Below, piece by piece: positions 7,856 to 18,962 of a stretch of 40,219 nucleotides of DNA; within the stretch, counting starts at the first letter, position 1; each line of letters opens with the position of its first letter. A program made the translations under genes and the position numbers. Origin of the DNA: JBIOUF01 sp044866695 (lineage in GTDB: Bacteria > Actinomycetota > Actinomycetes > Propionibacteriales > Nocardioidaceae); the NCBI GenBank assembly GCA_044866695.1, contig JBIOUF010000046.1:1-40219 (forward strand), in the 5' to 3' direction. A model generated the notes under the pieces. That model worked only from the letters and a program-made list of their open reading frames with translations. It was not told the DNA's origin and searched no databases.

Positions 7856-7939
7856 TTGTGGCCGATGCCCGCAGCCTCGCGCGGCGTGTCGCCGCGGTCT
7901 GAGGCCACAAGCGCGGATGCGTGCAGGCATCGGCCACAA
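7856..7939. repeat. 84-bp inverted-repeat element, copy 1
   Basis: The ends are a perfect 12-bp inverted repeat, TTGTGGCCGATG (7856-7867) and CATCGGCCACAA (7928-7939), which extends to 17 of 18 bp. An inner stem GCCTC...GAGGC encloses GCGGCG-TGT-CGCCGC. Read on the minus strand it aligns along its full 84 bp with copy 3 at 39399-39482. It sits between the divergent LigD-polymerase and ScyD-like genes. Confidence 0.92.
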
Positions 7940-7972
7940 CCAGGCCGACGCGGGCGCACTTACCGGCACCAG

Positions 7973-7978
7973 TACAGT
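7973..7978 (+). promoter_or_regulatory. -10 box 33 bp right of 84-bp element copy 1
   Basis: TACAGT lies exactly 33 bp beyond the right end of the 84-bp element, the same distance as in the other two copies. Transcription would begin near 7985, giving the ScyD-like gene an untranslated leader of about 130 bases. The rest of the gap (7799-8119) shows nothing else recognisable. Confidence 0.45.
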
Positions 7979-8119
7979 GGTCCAGTCTTCACCGAGTTTT
8001 CGTTGACGAGAGCAACGAGCCGACACAGGATGACGTGGTTGCCGCGGTGCGCAGATCCGGTCGCGGCGGGGTCAGGGGGAAACGTCTACCGCGTCGTACG
8101 ACGCAGGGGGAGCATGTCC

Positions 8120-9238
8120 ATGCGAAGAGTCCGTCCATTCCTCACGGCAGGGGCCGCCGGCACCGCGCTGGCCACCGCCGCCGTACTCGGCCTGCCGGCA
8201 ACGGCCTCGGCCCACCCGTCGTCGCCGCCGGACCCGGAGGTGGTCTCCTCCGCGCTGGCCGCGCCGTTCAACCTCGAGGTCGACCGGCACAAGGTGCTGG
8301 TCGCCGACGGCGGGCTGAACAGCGTCTCGAAGGTCAACCGCGACGGCAGCCTGACCACGATCGTCGCCGACGTCGTCGGCGCATCCGGCGTCGCCACCAG
8401 CTGGGGGCGGCTGGCCTACACCTCGACCACCTCCAACCCGGAGACGTTCGAGAACACCGCCAGCTCGCTGACCATCAAGGGCTGGGGCGGCACCAAGGTC
8501 GTGGACACGCTCGCCTACGAGCAGAAGAAGAACCCCGACCAGGTCAACAGCTACGGCATCGACAACCCGACCCAGTGCCAGATCGACGCGTTCGCAGCGC
8601 ACGCCGACGAGGGGTTCCCGCCGGCGTCGTACACCGGGATGGTCGACTCCCACGCCTACTCGGTGACGTCGTTCGACGGCGGATGGGTGGTCGCCGACGC
8701 CGGCGGCAACGACCTGCTGCTCGTCGACCGGCACGGCAAGATCCGCAAGGCGATCGTGATGCCCAGGCAGCCGTCGGTGATCACCCAGGCGGCGGCCGAC
8801 GCCTTCGGGCTCGACGACTGCGTCGTGGGCGCGACCTACTCCTGGGAGCCGGTGCCCACCGACGTCGAGGTCGGACGCGACGGCCACCTCTACGTGACCA
8901 CGCTGCCGGGCGGGCCGGAGGACGACTCCCTCGGTGCCCGTGGCGGGCTCTACCGGGTCAACCCGTGGAACGGCCACGCCAAGAGGATCGCCAGCGGGTT
9001 CCTCGGCGCGACCAACCTGGCGCTCGGCGACCGGGGCGAGATCTACGTCGCCGAGCTGTTCGGCGGCAGGATCTCGGTGGTGCGCGGCGGTGCGGTGAAG
9101 ACCTACGTCGAGCTGCCCGGCGCCGTCGCCGTGGAGTCCGGCCGCGACGGGTCGCTGTGGGGCGCCACCCTCGGCAACGAGGACCCGCCGGCACCCGGCA
9201 CCGTGGTGAAGCTGCGGGACGGCAGGCACCACCACTGA
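8120..9238 (+). CDS. Secreted ScyD/ScyE-family protein
   Basis: This 372-residue exported protein begins with a signal peptide (MRRVRPF, hydrophobic stretch, ending near TASAHP). The body shows repeated beta-propeller-like segments such as FNLEVDRHKVLVADGG, GGWVVADAGGNDLLLVDRHG and GEIYVAELFGGRISVV, as in the ScyD/ScyE family of NHL/SMP30-like propellers. Its enzymatic role is not established; ScyD/ScyE were named from cyanobacterial scytonemin clusters, but no such pathway is here. Two ATGs (8114 and 8120) compete: AGGGGGA at 8105-8111 is better spaced for 8120. The stop precedes the mfd leader by about 25 bp. Confidence 0.85.
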   Translation: MRRVRPFLTAGAAGTALATAAVLGLPATASAHPSSPPDPEVVSSALAAPFNLEVDRHKVLVADGGLNSVSKVNRDGSLTTIVADVVGASGVATSWGRLAYTSTTSNPETFENTASSLTIKGWGGTKVVDTLAYEQKKNPDQVNSYGIDNPTQCQIDAFAAHADEGFPPASYTGMVDSHAYSVTSFDGGWVVADAGGNDLLLVDRHGKIRKAIVMPRQPSVITQAAADAFGLDDCVVGATYSWEPVPTDVEVGRDGHLYVTTLPGGPEDDSLGARGGLYRVNPWNGHAKRIASGFLGATNLALGDRGEIYVAELFGGRISVVRGGAVKTYVELPGAVAVESGRDGSLWGATLGNEDPPAPGTVVKLRDGRHHH

Positions 9239-9261
9239 CCGGGGCACCGACCAGGCGCCCG

Positions 9262-9306
9262 TAGACTGGCCAGCCGAACACCCCCTCCCTTTCCGGGGAG
9301 GGGGTG
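9262..9306 (+). promoter_or_regulatory. mfd promoter and strong 5' leader hairpin
   Basis: TAGACT (9262-9267) is a -10 box, giving a start near 9274. Immediately after, CACCCCCTCCC (9279-9289) and GGGAGGGGGTG (9296-9306) form a perfect 11-bp stem with a 6-base loop at the very 5' end of the mfd leader. There is no T tract, so it is not a typical terminator. It could instead be the 3' end of the ScyD-like transcript. Confidence 0.5.
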
Positions 9307-9360
9307 ATCGCGCTGCGCCGGGGTGACCGGCTGCCCGGCGACGACGAGGGGGCCCGTGGA

Positions 9361-13140
<3,780 letters not shown>

Positions 13141-13144
13141 AAGG

Positions 13145-13831
13145 ATGCGACGACGCCTCACGCGGGCCGTGACAGCCGCCGCGGCACTGGCGCTGACCGG
13201 ATGCTCGACGATGACGCCGGGCGTCGCCCCCGGTGTGGCCGCCGACGTCGACGGCCACACCATCACCACGCGCGACGTCGACGACCTCGCGGAGGCGCTG
13301 TGCGCGGTCAACACGGCCCAGCCGGCCTCGGGGTCGGAGGAGATCTCCGGCCGGCAGGCCCGCGGCGCGGCCCTCAGCCGGCTGATCCAGGTTCAGCTGG
13401 CCGAACAGCTCGGTGAGGACGAGGGGCTGGAGCCCGACGAGACCCGCGTCGCCCAGCAGCTCCAAGGCGTGGAGGCCCAGCTCTCCACCGTCCCGGACGA
13501 CCAGCTGGCCACGTTCATGGACAGCTACGCCGAGCTGGTCCGGGGCGCCGACCTGCTCACCCAGCTCGGCCGCCGGTCGCTGACGGAGAAGGGCGAGGAG
13601 GACGTGCAGGACGACGCGGCCCTGACCGAGGGCGGCACCCTGCTGCAGCAGTACGCCTCGGACGCCGACGTCGAGGTGTCCCCGCGGTTCGGCAGCTTCT
13701 CCGACGGCCAGGTCCAGCCCGGCGACGGGTCGCTGTCCGTGCCGGTGTCCCAGAACGCGGTCGACGGCGCGGCGGAGTCGCCGTCCCCGGAGTTCCTGTC
13801 CGGGCTGCCGGCGACCCAGAAGTGCGCCTGA
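13145..13831 (+). CDS. SurA N-terminal-domain-like lipoprotein
   Basis: This 228-residue protein has a short signal peptide ending in the lipobox LTGC (Cys20), so it should be lipid-anchored outside the membrane. Downstream, ADVDGHTITTRDVDDL followed by a helical stretch resembles the N-terminal chaperone domain of SurA/PrsA-type proteins, but no prolyl isomerase domain follows. It lies between mfd and mazG, the position held by lipoprotein LpqU in mycobacteria, though homology to LpqU is not claimed. It begins 5 bp after the mfd stop and its end overlaps mazG by 10 bp, suggesting one operon. A role in secretion or envelope folding is an inference. Confidence 0.8.
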   Translation: MRRRLTRAVTAAAALALTGCSTMTPGVAPGVAADVDGHTITTRDVDDLAEALCAVNTAQPASGSEEISGRQARGAALSRLIQVQLAEQLGEDEGLEPDETRVAQQLQGVEAQLSTVPDDQLATFMDSYAELVRGADLLTQLGRRSLTEKGEEDVQDDAALTEGGTLLQQYASDADVEVSPRFGSFSDGQVQPGDGSLSVPVSQNAVDGAAESPSPEFLSGLPATQKCA

Positions 13832-14748
13832 CCCTCCTGGTCTCCTCGCCCCGCGTGGCGCCCGGGCTCATGACGCGGGCGGCCTGGCAGGCGCTCGACG
13901 CCGCCACGCTGGTGGTCGCCGGCTCCGCCGACCTGCCGCTGGCCCGCGCGGTGGCCGCCTCCGGGACGGCGGTGTCCGTGGCGCCCGACCGGTCGCTGGC
14001 CGGGCTGGTCGCGCTCGCCGGGCACGACGACGTCGTGTACCTGACCTGCGACGAGGAGGCCGACCGGCTTCCCCACCAGGTCGCCGCCCTCGTGCTCGAC
14101 GGGGACGCCGGCATCGAGGTCGAGGTGCTGCACGCGTCGTACGACGTGCCCGGGGCCCGGCTGCTGGACCTGGTCACCGTCATGGACCGACTGCGCCGGG
14201 ACTGCCCGTGGGACCGCGAGCAGACCCACCGGTCGCTGGCGACGTACCTGCTCGAGGAGACCTACGAGACGCTGGAGGCGATCGACACCGGGGACACCGG
14301 CCACCTGCGGGAGGAGCTCGGCGACCTGCTGCTGCAGGTGCTGTTCCACGCGCGCATCGCGGCGGAGCGGGCGGACGGGTTCACCATCGACGACGTGGCG
14401 GCCGGCATCGTCGACAAGCTGGTCTACCGGCACCCGCACGTCTTCGCCGGGCTGGACGTGGCGGACGCCGAGGAGGTGCACCGCAACTGGGAGGCGCTCA
14501 AGGCGGCGGAGAAGCAGCGCCGCTCCCCGCTGGACGGCGTGCCCGCCGCCCTGCCGGCGCTCACCCTCGCCGAGAAGGTGCTCGGCCGGCTGGCCACGGC
14601 CGGCGTCCGGCCCCCCGGGCTCGCGCCCGACCTGCTCGGCGACCGGCTGCTCGCCCTGGTGGCCCAGGCCCGCGCGGACGGTCTGGACGCCGAGCAGGAG
14701 CTGCGCGACGCCGTGCGCCGCCTCACCGACCCCCCGCGCGGCCGTTGA
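13822..14748 (+). CDS. mazG: MazG-family nucleoside triphosphate pyrophosphohydrolase
   Basis: MazG hydrolyses NTPs or dNTPs to monophosphates and pyrophosphate, clearing damaged nucleotides. The 308-residue protein has a diverged N-terminal region (about 1-110), then the MazG helical domain with LEETYETLEAI (about 143-152) and EELGDLLLQVLFH (about 164-176), which supply the acidic metal ligands E-x2-E and E-x2-D, and KLVYRHPHVF. It probably has one catalytic MazG domain as in other actinobacteria. The GTG start overlaps the previous stop. Its own stop TGA (14746-14748) lies inside GTTGAGG, the first bases of a palindromic repeat, so the C-terminus may have been set by repeat insertion. Confidence 0.92.
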   Translation: MRLTLLVSSPRVAPGLMTRAAWQALDAATLVVAGSADLPLARAVAASGTAVSVAPDRSLAGLVALAGHDDVVYLTCDEEADRLPHQVAALVLDGDAGIEVEVLHASYDVPGARLLDLVTVMDRLRRDCPWDREQTHRSLATYLLEETYETLEAIDTGDTGHLREELGDLLLQVLFHARIAAERADGFTIDDVAAGIVDKLVYRHPHVFAGLDVADAEEVHRNWEALKAAEKQRRSPLDGVPAALPALTLAEKVLGRLATAGVRPPGLAPDLLGDRLLALVAQARADGLDAEQELRDAVRRLTDPPRGR

Positions 14749-14923
14749 GGAGCCGGAGCTTGCGAGCGTCACGAAGCAACCAGCGGCACCATGGCAGGGA
14801 CTGCGCCCGGCCGCCGCCGCGTCGGTTGAGGTGCGAACGAAGTGAGCCTCGAAACCAGCGGCACCGTGGCACAGACCCAGCCTGAGGTCCGGTGGTTTCG
14901 AGACGCTCGCAAGCTCGCTCCTC
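14744..14923. repeat. Cluster of three GGTTGAGG/CCTCGAAACC palindromic repeats
   Basis: Three related copies lie between mazG and eno. Copy 1 (14744-14781) and copy 2 (14824-14856) are direct, each followed by the tail AGCGGCACC(A/G)TGGCA, so this unit looks duplicated. Copy 3 (14889-14923) is inverted and nearly identical to the copy in mfd. A further GC hairpin, CCCCCGG-gcgag-CCGGGGG (14952-14970), follows. The 303-bp mazG-eno gap holds no gene. Confidence 0.85.
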
Positions 14924-14992
14924 GGGCCGCCGGCAGCGTTCGCGGGTGGTTCCCCCGGGCGAGCCGGGGGTACCGGAAGGACGGTCCGTGAC

Positions 14993-14998
14993 TAGGCT
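14993..14998 (+). promoter_or_regulatory. -10 box for eno
   Basis: TAGGCT sits 53 bp before the eno start, so enolase can be transcribed separately from mfd-mazG. AGGAG at 15040-15044 is a good ribosome binding site 7 bases before the GTG. Confidence 0.5.
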
Positions 14999-15051
14999 GA
15001 GGCGGCAACCGATTCGGAGTGAGTCGTCCCCATCGTCCGAGGAGCAGCACA

Positions 15052-16329
15052 GTGGCATCGATCGAAGCAGTAGGTGCGCGCGAGATCCTGGACTCGCGAG
15101 GGAACCCGACCGTCGAGGTGGAGGTCGCCCTCGACGACGGCACGGTCGCCCGCGCGGCGGTCCCGTCGGGGGCGTCGACGGGTGCGTTCGAGGCGGTCGA
15201 GCTGCGCGACGGCGGCGACCGCTACGGCGGCAAGGGGGTCACCAAGGCGGTCGACGCGGTGCTCGACGTGATCGCGCCGGAGCTGGTCGGGTTCGAGGCC
15301 AGCGAGCAGCGGCTGGTCGATGCCAAGATGCTGGACCTCGACGGCACTCCCAACAAGGCCAAGGTGGGCGCCAACGCCATCCTCGGGGTCTCCCTCGCGG
15401 TCGCCAGGGCGGCGGCGGACTCCGCCGGCCTCCCGCTGTTCCGCTACGTCGGCGGTCCCAACGCCCACGTGCTGCCGGTCCCGATGATGAACATCCTCAA
15501 CGGCGGGGCGCACGCCGACACCGGCGTGGACGTGCAGGAGTTCATGATCGCGCCGGTCGGTGCCGGCACGTTCGCCGAGGCGCTGCGCACGGGCGCGGAG
15601 GTCTACCACGCGCTCAAGTCGGTGCTGAAGAAGCAGGGCCTGGCCACGGGCCTGGGCGACGAGGGCGGCTTCGCCCCGGACCTCGCGCACAACCGCGCGG
15701 CACTGGACCTGATCGGCGAGGCGGTCGGCGCGGCCGGGCTCGCGCTCGGCAAGGACGTCGTCCTCGCCCTGGACGTGGCGGCCTCGGAGTTCCACGAGGA
15801 CGGCGGCTACACCTTCGAGGGCCAGCGTCGCACCTCGGAGGAGATGATCGCCTACTACGCCGAGCTGGTCTCGTCGTACCCGATCGTCTCCGTCGAGGAC
15901 CCGCTCGACGAGGAGGACTGGGACGGCTGGAAGGCGATGACCGCGGGCCTGGGCGAGCAGGTCCAGCTGGTCGGCGACGACCTGTTCGTCACCAACGTCG
16001 AGCGGCTCGGCCGCGGCATCGAGGAGCGGTCCGCCAACGCCCTGCTGGTCAAGGTCAACCAGATCGGCTCCCTCACCGAGACGCTGGACTCGGTCGACCT
16101 GGCGCACCGCAACGGGTTCCGCTGCATGATGAGCCACCGGTCCGGCGAGACCGAGGACACCACGATCGCCGACCTGGCGGTGGCCACCAACTGCGGCCAG
16201 ATCAAGACCGGCGCGCCCGCCCGCTCCGAGCGGGTCGCGAAGTACAACCAGCTGCTGCGCATCGAGGAGGAGCTCGAGGACGCGGCCAGCTACGCCGGGC
16301 GCTCGGCCTTCCCGCGGTACACCGGCTGA
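15052..16329 (+). CDS. eno: Enolase (phosphopyruvate hydratase)
   Basis: Enolase converts 2-phosphoglycerate to phosphoenolpyruvate in glycolysis. The 425-residue protein is full length: AREILDSRGNPTVEVEV near the start, the SGASTG loop, MMNILNGGAHA (about 145-155), GLGDEGGFAPDL, SVEDPLDEEDW (about 280), LLVKVNQIGSLTET and SHRSGETEDTTIADLAVA (about 365-380), which together give the metal ligands and catalytic Lys/Glu. GTG 15052 is chosen because AGGAG is correctly spaced; an upstream ATG in frame has no support. The DivIC-like gene follows after 3 bp. Confidence 0.98.
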   Translation: MASIEAVGAREILDSRGNPTVEVEVALDDGTVARAAVPSGASTGAFEAVELRDGGDRYGGKGVTKAVDAVLDVIAPELVGFEASEQRLVDAKMLDLDGTPNKAKVGANAILGVSLAVARAAADSAGLPLFRYVGGPNAHVLPVPMMNILNGGAHADTGVDVQEFMIAPVGAGTFAEALRTGAEVYHALKSVLKKQGLATGLGDEGGFAPDLAHNRAALDLIGEAVGAAGLALGKDVVLALDVAASEFHEDGGYTFEGQRRTSEEMIAYYAELVSSYPIVSVEDPLDEEDWDGWKAMTAGLGEQVQLVGDDLFVTNVERLGRGIEERSANALLVKVNQIGSLTETLDSVDLAHRNGFRCMMSHRSGETEDTTIADLAVATNCGQIKTGAPARSERVAKYNQLLRIEEELEDAASYAGRSAFPRYTG

Positions 16330-16332
16330 GGC

Positions 16333-16920
16333 GTGGCGTTCGGGCGGGGGTCGCGGGACCCCGGGCGGCCTGGTGCTCCGGGCGCCCGGGCGACCTCGCG
16401 TCCCGGCGGGCGGCCGGGCCCGCCGCCGGGCGGTCGCGCCCGCACCAGGTCTGCTCCCGCGACGCCGCGGCCGCGTCTGACCGGGCGGTTCGCGGTGCTC
16501 GTCCTGGTCCTGGCCGTGCTCGCGGTGTCCTATGCCTCCAGCCTGCGCGCCTACCTCGACCAGCGCCACCAGCTGTCGTCGCTGCGCGAGGAGATCGCGA
16601 CCACCACCGGCCAGATCGCGGCGCTGGAGCGCGAGCAGGAGCGCTGGCAGGACCCGGCGTACCAGATGAGCCAGGCGCGCGAGCGGTTCGGGTTCGTCAT
16701 GCCCGGCGAGGTGGGCCTGCGGGTCATCGGCCGCGACGGCCAGCCGCTCGGCCAGGAGGACTCGCTCACCGAGCCCCGGCAGTCCTCCGGTGACGGCCGG
16801 CCGGAGTGGTGGCAGACCACCCTGCGCAGCATCGGCGCCGCCGGGAACCCGCCCGACGAGGACGACGCACCCGCGCGGACGATCACGCCGTCGACCACGA
16901 CCGACCGGCCGGACGGGTGA
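16333..16920 (+). CDS. Septum formation initiator family protein (DivIC/FtsB-like)
   Basis: This 195-residue bitopic membrane protein probably joins the FtsL/FtsB/FtsQ complex that licenses septal wall synthesis. It has a Pro/Gly/Arg-rich cytoplasmic N-terminus (1-48), one membrane helix (about 50-70, FAVLVLVLAVLAVSYASSL), and a coiled coil (about 75-105, QLSSLREEIATTTGQIAALE) followed by WQDPAYQMSQARERFGFVMPGE, the family motif. The C-terminal tail is long and low in complexity. It is tightly coupled between eno and DUF501, the same order as in mycobacteria. The GTG start has no clear ribosome binding site, consistent with translational coupling. Confidence 0.9.
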   Translation: MAFGRGSRDPGRPGAPGARATSRPGGRPGPPPGGRARTRSAPATPRPRLTGRFAVLVLVLAVLAVSYASSLRAYLDQRHQLSSLREEIATTTGQIAALEREQERWQDPAYQMSQARERFGFVMPGEVGLRVIGRDGQPLGQEDSLTEPRQSSGDGRPEWWQTTLRSIGAAGNPPDEDDAPARTITPSTTTDRPDG

Positions 16921-17402
16921 CGGCCCCGCACGACGTCGCCGTGGTCGCCGCACAGCTCGGCCGGGCCCCCCGCGGCCTGCGTGAGGTCGCGCACCGCTGT
17001 CCGTGCGGCAACCCCGACGTCGTGGTGACCGAACCGCGGCTGCCCGACGGGACGCCGTTCCCGACCACCTTCTACCTCACCTGCCCTCGCGCGGTCTCGA
17101 TGGTCGGCACCCTGGAGGGGTCCGGGCTGATGACGTCGATGACGCAGCGGCTCGGCCGCGACCCCGACCTGGCCCGTCGGTACGCCCACGCGCATCGCGC
17201 CTACCTGTCCGCACGCGAGGCGCTGGCCCCCGTCCCGGAGATCGCGGGGGTGTCCGCGGGCGGCATGCCGACCCGGGTGAAGTGCCTGCACGTGCTGGCC
17301 GCCCAGTCGCTGGCCCAGGGGCCGGGGGTCAACCCGCTCGGCGACGAGGTGGTCGAGGCCCTGGGGGAGTGGTGGGCCGCCGGGCCGTGCGTCGGCTCGT
17401 GA
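16917..17402 (+). CDS. DUF501 domain-containing protein
   Basis: This 161-residue protein of unknown function matches DUF501: QLGRAPRGLREVAHRCPCGNPDVV with a CPCG pair, FPTTFYLTCPRAV with another Cys, and GMPTRVKCLHVLAAQSLAQG near the C-terminus. Three conserved Cys regions and a His suggest metal binding, which is an inference. The GTG start overlaps the previous stop in GTGA, so it is probably translated with the DivIC-like gene. In many actinobacteria an exopolyphosphatase gene (ppx) follows; here a 22-bp repeat array and then a uracil-DNA glycosylase follow instead. Confidence 0.88.
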   Translation: MTAPHDVAVVAAQLGRAPRGLREVAHRCPCGNPDVVVTEPRLPDGTPFPTTFYLTCPRAVSMVGTLEGSGLMTSMTQRLGRDPDLARRYAHAHRAYLSAREALAPVPEIAGVSAGGMPTRVKCLHVLAAQSLAQGPGVNPLGDEVVEALGEWWAAGPCVGS

Positions 17403-17462
17403 CTCCCGTGGAGCAGCGACAGGTCGTGGTCCCGGGCATCGTGACGCGGACCTCTTACCCTG

Positions 17463-17506
17463 GACCCACCAACATTGACGGCTCGGCCGACCAGCATTGA
17501 CGGCTC
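17463..17506 (-). repeat. 22-bp intergenic repeat, locus 3 (two units)
   Basis: Two units (17463-17484 and 17485-17506) read ACCAACATTGACGGCTC and ACCAGCATTGACGGCTC on the plus strand, the reverse of loci 2, 4 and 5. They fill the gap between DUF501 and the uracil-DNA glycosylase start, ending 3 bp before its first ATG. Confidence 0.9.
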
Positions 17507-17509
17507 GAC

Positions 17510-18385
17510 ATGGCGCAGGGGCATGGAGTGGAGCGGCGGCCGCATCCGGTGACCGGGCGGCCGTTCCCGAGCCCGGTGCCGCCGGGGACGGGATGGCCGG
17601 GTGACCCGGCATCGGCGACGACGGCCGGGCCGCGGGACGCGGACGGGGTGCGGTCGGCCGCCGCAGGGGCGAGCCTCGGCGAGGTCACGGCCCGGTCCAG
17701 CGTCTGCCGGGCCTGCCCCCGGCTGGTGGCCTGGCGGGAGCAGGTGGCGAGGACGAAGCGGGCCTCGTTCGCAGACCAGCCGTACTGGGGCCGGCCGGTC
17801 CCCGGCTGGGGGGACGACCGGCCCGCGGTGCTGGTGGTCGGGCTGGCGCCCGCGGCCCACGGCGGCAACCGCACCGGCCGGATCTTCACCGGCGACCGCA
17901 GCGGGGACTGGCTGTTCGCGGCGTTCCACCGGGCCGGCCTGGCGTCGCAGGCGACGTCGGTGGCGGCCGGCGACGGCCAGCGGCTGGTGCACACGCGCGT
18001 GGTCGCCGCGGTCCGGTGCGCGCCGCCGGACAACCGGCCCACGGTGTCGGAGCGGGACACCTGCGGGGTGTGGCTGGGCCGTGAGGTGGCGCTGGTGCTG
18101 CCGCACGTGCGGGTGGTGCTGTGCCTGGGCGGGTTCGCCTGGTCGGCCGCTCTCGGGACGCTGGCGCGGGCCGGGTGCGCCGTGCCCAGGCCGCGCCCGC
18201 GGTTCGGTCACGGTGCCGAGGCGCACCTGCCGGGGCCGCCCGGCGGGCCGGCCGAGCTGCTCGTGCTGGGCACCTACCACCCCAGCCAGCAGAACACCTT
18301 CACCGGCCGGCTCACCGAGCCGATGCTGGACGAAGTGCTGGCTCGGGCGGCGTCGGTGGCGGGAGTGGCGCGGCCGGCTGGGTAG
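17510..18385 (+). CDS. Family 5 (UdgB-like) uracil-DNA glycosylase
   Basis: This enzyme starts base-excision repair by removing uracil, and in family 5 also hypoxanthine or other deaminated bases. The 291-residue protein has GLAPAAHGGNRTGRIFTG (about 111-128), where GLAPAAHG replaces the Asp/Asn-containing motif of other families, and YHPSQQNTFTGRLTE near the C-terminus. Cys66, Cys69, Cys170 and Cys185 are positioned to bind the 4Fe-4S cluster. The first roughly 55 residues are low in complexity; the ATG at 17510 abuts the repeat array, so a later GTG start is possible. The stop codon TAG is part of the -10 box of the tRNA gene downstream. Confidence 0.92.
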   Translation: MAQGHGVERRPHPVTGRPFPSPVPPGTGWPGDPASATTAGPRDADGVRSAAAGASLGEVTARSSVCRACPRLVAWREQVARTKRASFADQPYWGRPVPGWGDDRPAVLVVGLAPAAHGGNRTGRIFTGDRSGDWLFAAFHRAGLASQATSVAAGDGQRLVHTRVVAAVRCAPPDNRPTVSERDTCGVWLGREVALVLPHVRVVLCLGGFAWSAALGTLARAGCAVPRPRPRFGHGAEAHLPGPPGGPAELLVLGTYHPSQQNTFTGRLTEPMLDEVLARAASVAGVARPAG

Positions 18386-18388
18386 GCT
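18383..18388 (+). promoter_or_regulatory. -10 box for the tRNA gene, overlapping the udg stop
   Basis: TAGGCT lies 11 bp before the first base of the tRNA, giving a start a few bases upstream of it. Its first three bases are the stop codon of the uracil-DNA glycosylase gene, so the tRNA has its own promoter packed against that gene. Confidence 0.45.
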
Positions 18389-18399
18389 CCCGGCTCCCG

Positions 18400-18472
18400 G
18401 CCCCCGTATCCCAATGGCAGAGGACGAGGTCTTAAACACCTTTCAGTGTGGGTTCGAGTCCCACCGGGGGCA
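18400..18472 (+). tRNA. tRNA with UAA anticodon (Leu-type) but short, class I architecture
   Basis: The 73-base cloverleaf has a perfect 7-bp acceptor stem (GCCCCCG/CGGGGGC), D arm TCCC-AATGGCAG-AGGA with one C-A mismatch, anticodon stem GAGGT/ACCTT with loop CTTAAAC and anticodon TAA (18433-18435), a 5-base variable loop TCAGT, a perfect T stem GTGGG/CCCAC with loop TTCGAGT, and A73. CCA is not encoded. UAA reads the leucine codon UUA, yet normal leucine tRNAs have a long variable arm and about 85 bases. Here that arm is missing, so charging identity is uncertain. Confidence 0.85.
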
Positions 18473-18524
18473 CAAGCGTCGGATCGGTGGAATCCTCCAC
18501 CGCCTTACGGGGTAAGGGTGCTCC

Positions 18525-18962
18525 ATGTCGTACACAGAGCCGCCCCCGGGCACCGCACCGACCGGCGCGTCGTCCTCCACCGCCGACGCTTCGCTGGGCA
18601 CCCTGGTCAGCAACCTCAGCCAGCAGATGTCCACCCTGGTCCGCGACGAGATCCGGCTCGCCCAGGCCGAGGTCACCCAGAAGGGCAAGCAGGCCGGGAT
18701 CGGCCTCGGCCTGTTCAGTGTCGCCGGCCTGCTCGCCTTCTACGGCGTGGCGACGCTGATCGCCACGGCCGTGCTGGCCCTCGCCCTGGCCATCGACGCC
18801 TGGCTGGCCGCCCTCGTCGTCGGGGTCGTCCTGCTCGCCGCCGCCGGGGTCGCCGGCGTCATGGGCAAGGGCAAGGTCCGCCAGGCCGGGCCCCCGAAGC
18901 CGGAGCAGGCGATCGCAGGCCTGAAGGAGGACGTCGCCACGTTGAAGGGAGACCGCTCATGA
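18525..18962 (+). CDS. Phage holin family / actinobacterial holin-X membrane protein
   Basis: This 145-residue protein has a Ser/Thr/Pro-rich N-terminus, an amphipathic helix (LGTLVSNLSQQMSTLVRDEIRLAQAEV, about 25-52) and two membrane helices (about 58-90 and 93-113), ending in a charged tail. This is the pattern of the holin superfamily III / DUF1469 proteins widespread in actinobacterial chromosomes. No lysin or phage gene is nearby, so the name reflects fold only. It overlaps the following DUF3618 gene by 4 bp (ATGA), and that pairing is common in actinobacteria. Confidence 0.85.
   Translation: MSYTEPPPGTAPTGASSSTADASLGTLVSNLSQQMSTLVRDEIRLAQAEVTQKGKQAGIGLGLFSVAGLLAFYGVATLIATAVLALALAIDAWLAALVVGVVLLAAAGVAGVMGKGKVRQAGPPKPEQAIAGLKEDVATLKGDRS

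Noticed and set aside
6932..8113. Long N-terminal extension of the ScyD-like protein
   Set aside because: The extension runs antisense through the LigD-polymerase gene and the 84-bp repeat; a signal peptide with a ribosome binding site begins at 8114-8120.
14952..14970. Intrinsic terminator after mazG (CCCCCGG-gcgag-CCGGGGG)
   Set aside because: The stem is good but no T tract follows and it sits close to the eno promoter; left as an unassigned hairpin.
18525..18962. Prophage remnant suggested by the holin name
   Set aside because: No other phage genes; actinobacterial chromosomes carry this family with DUF3618 as host genes.
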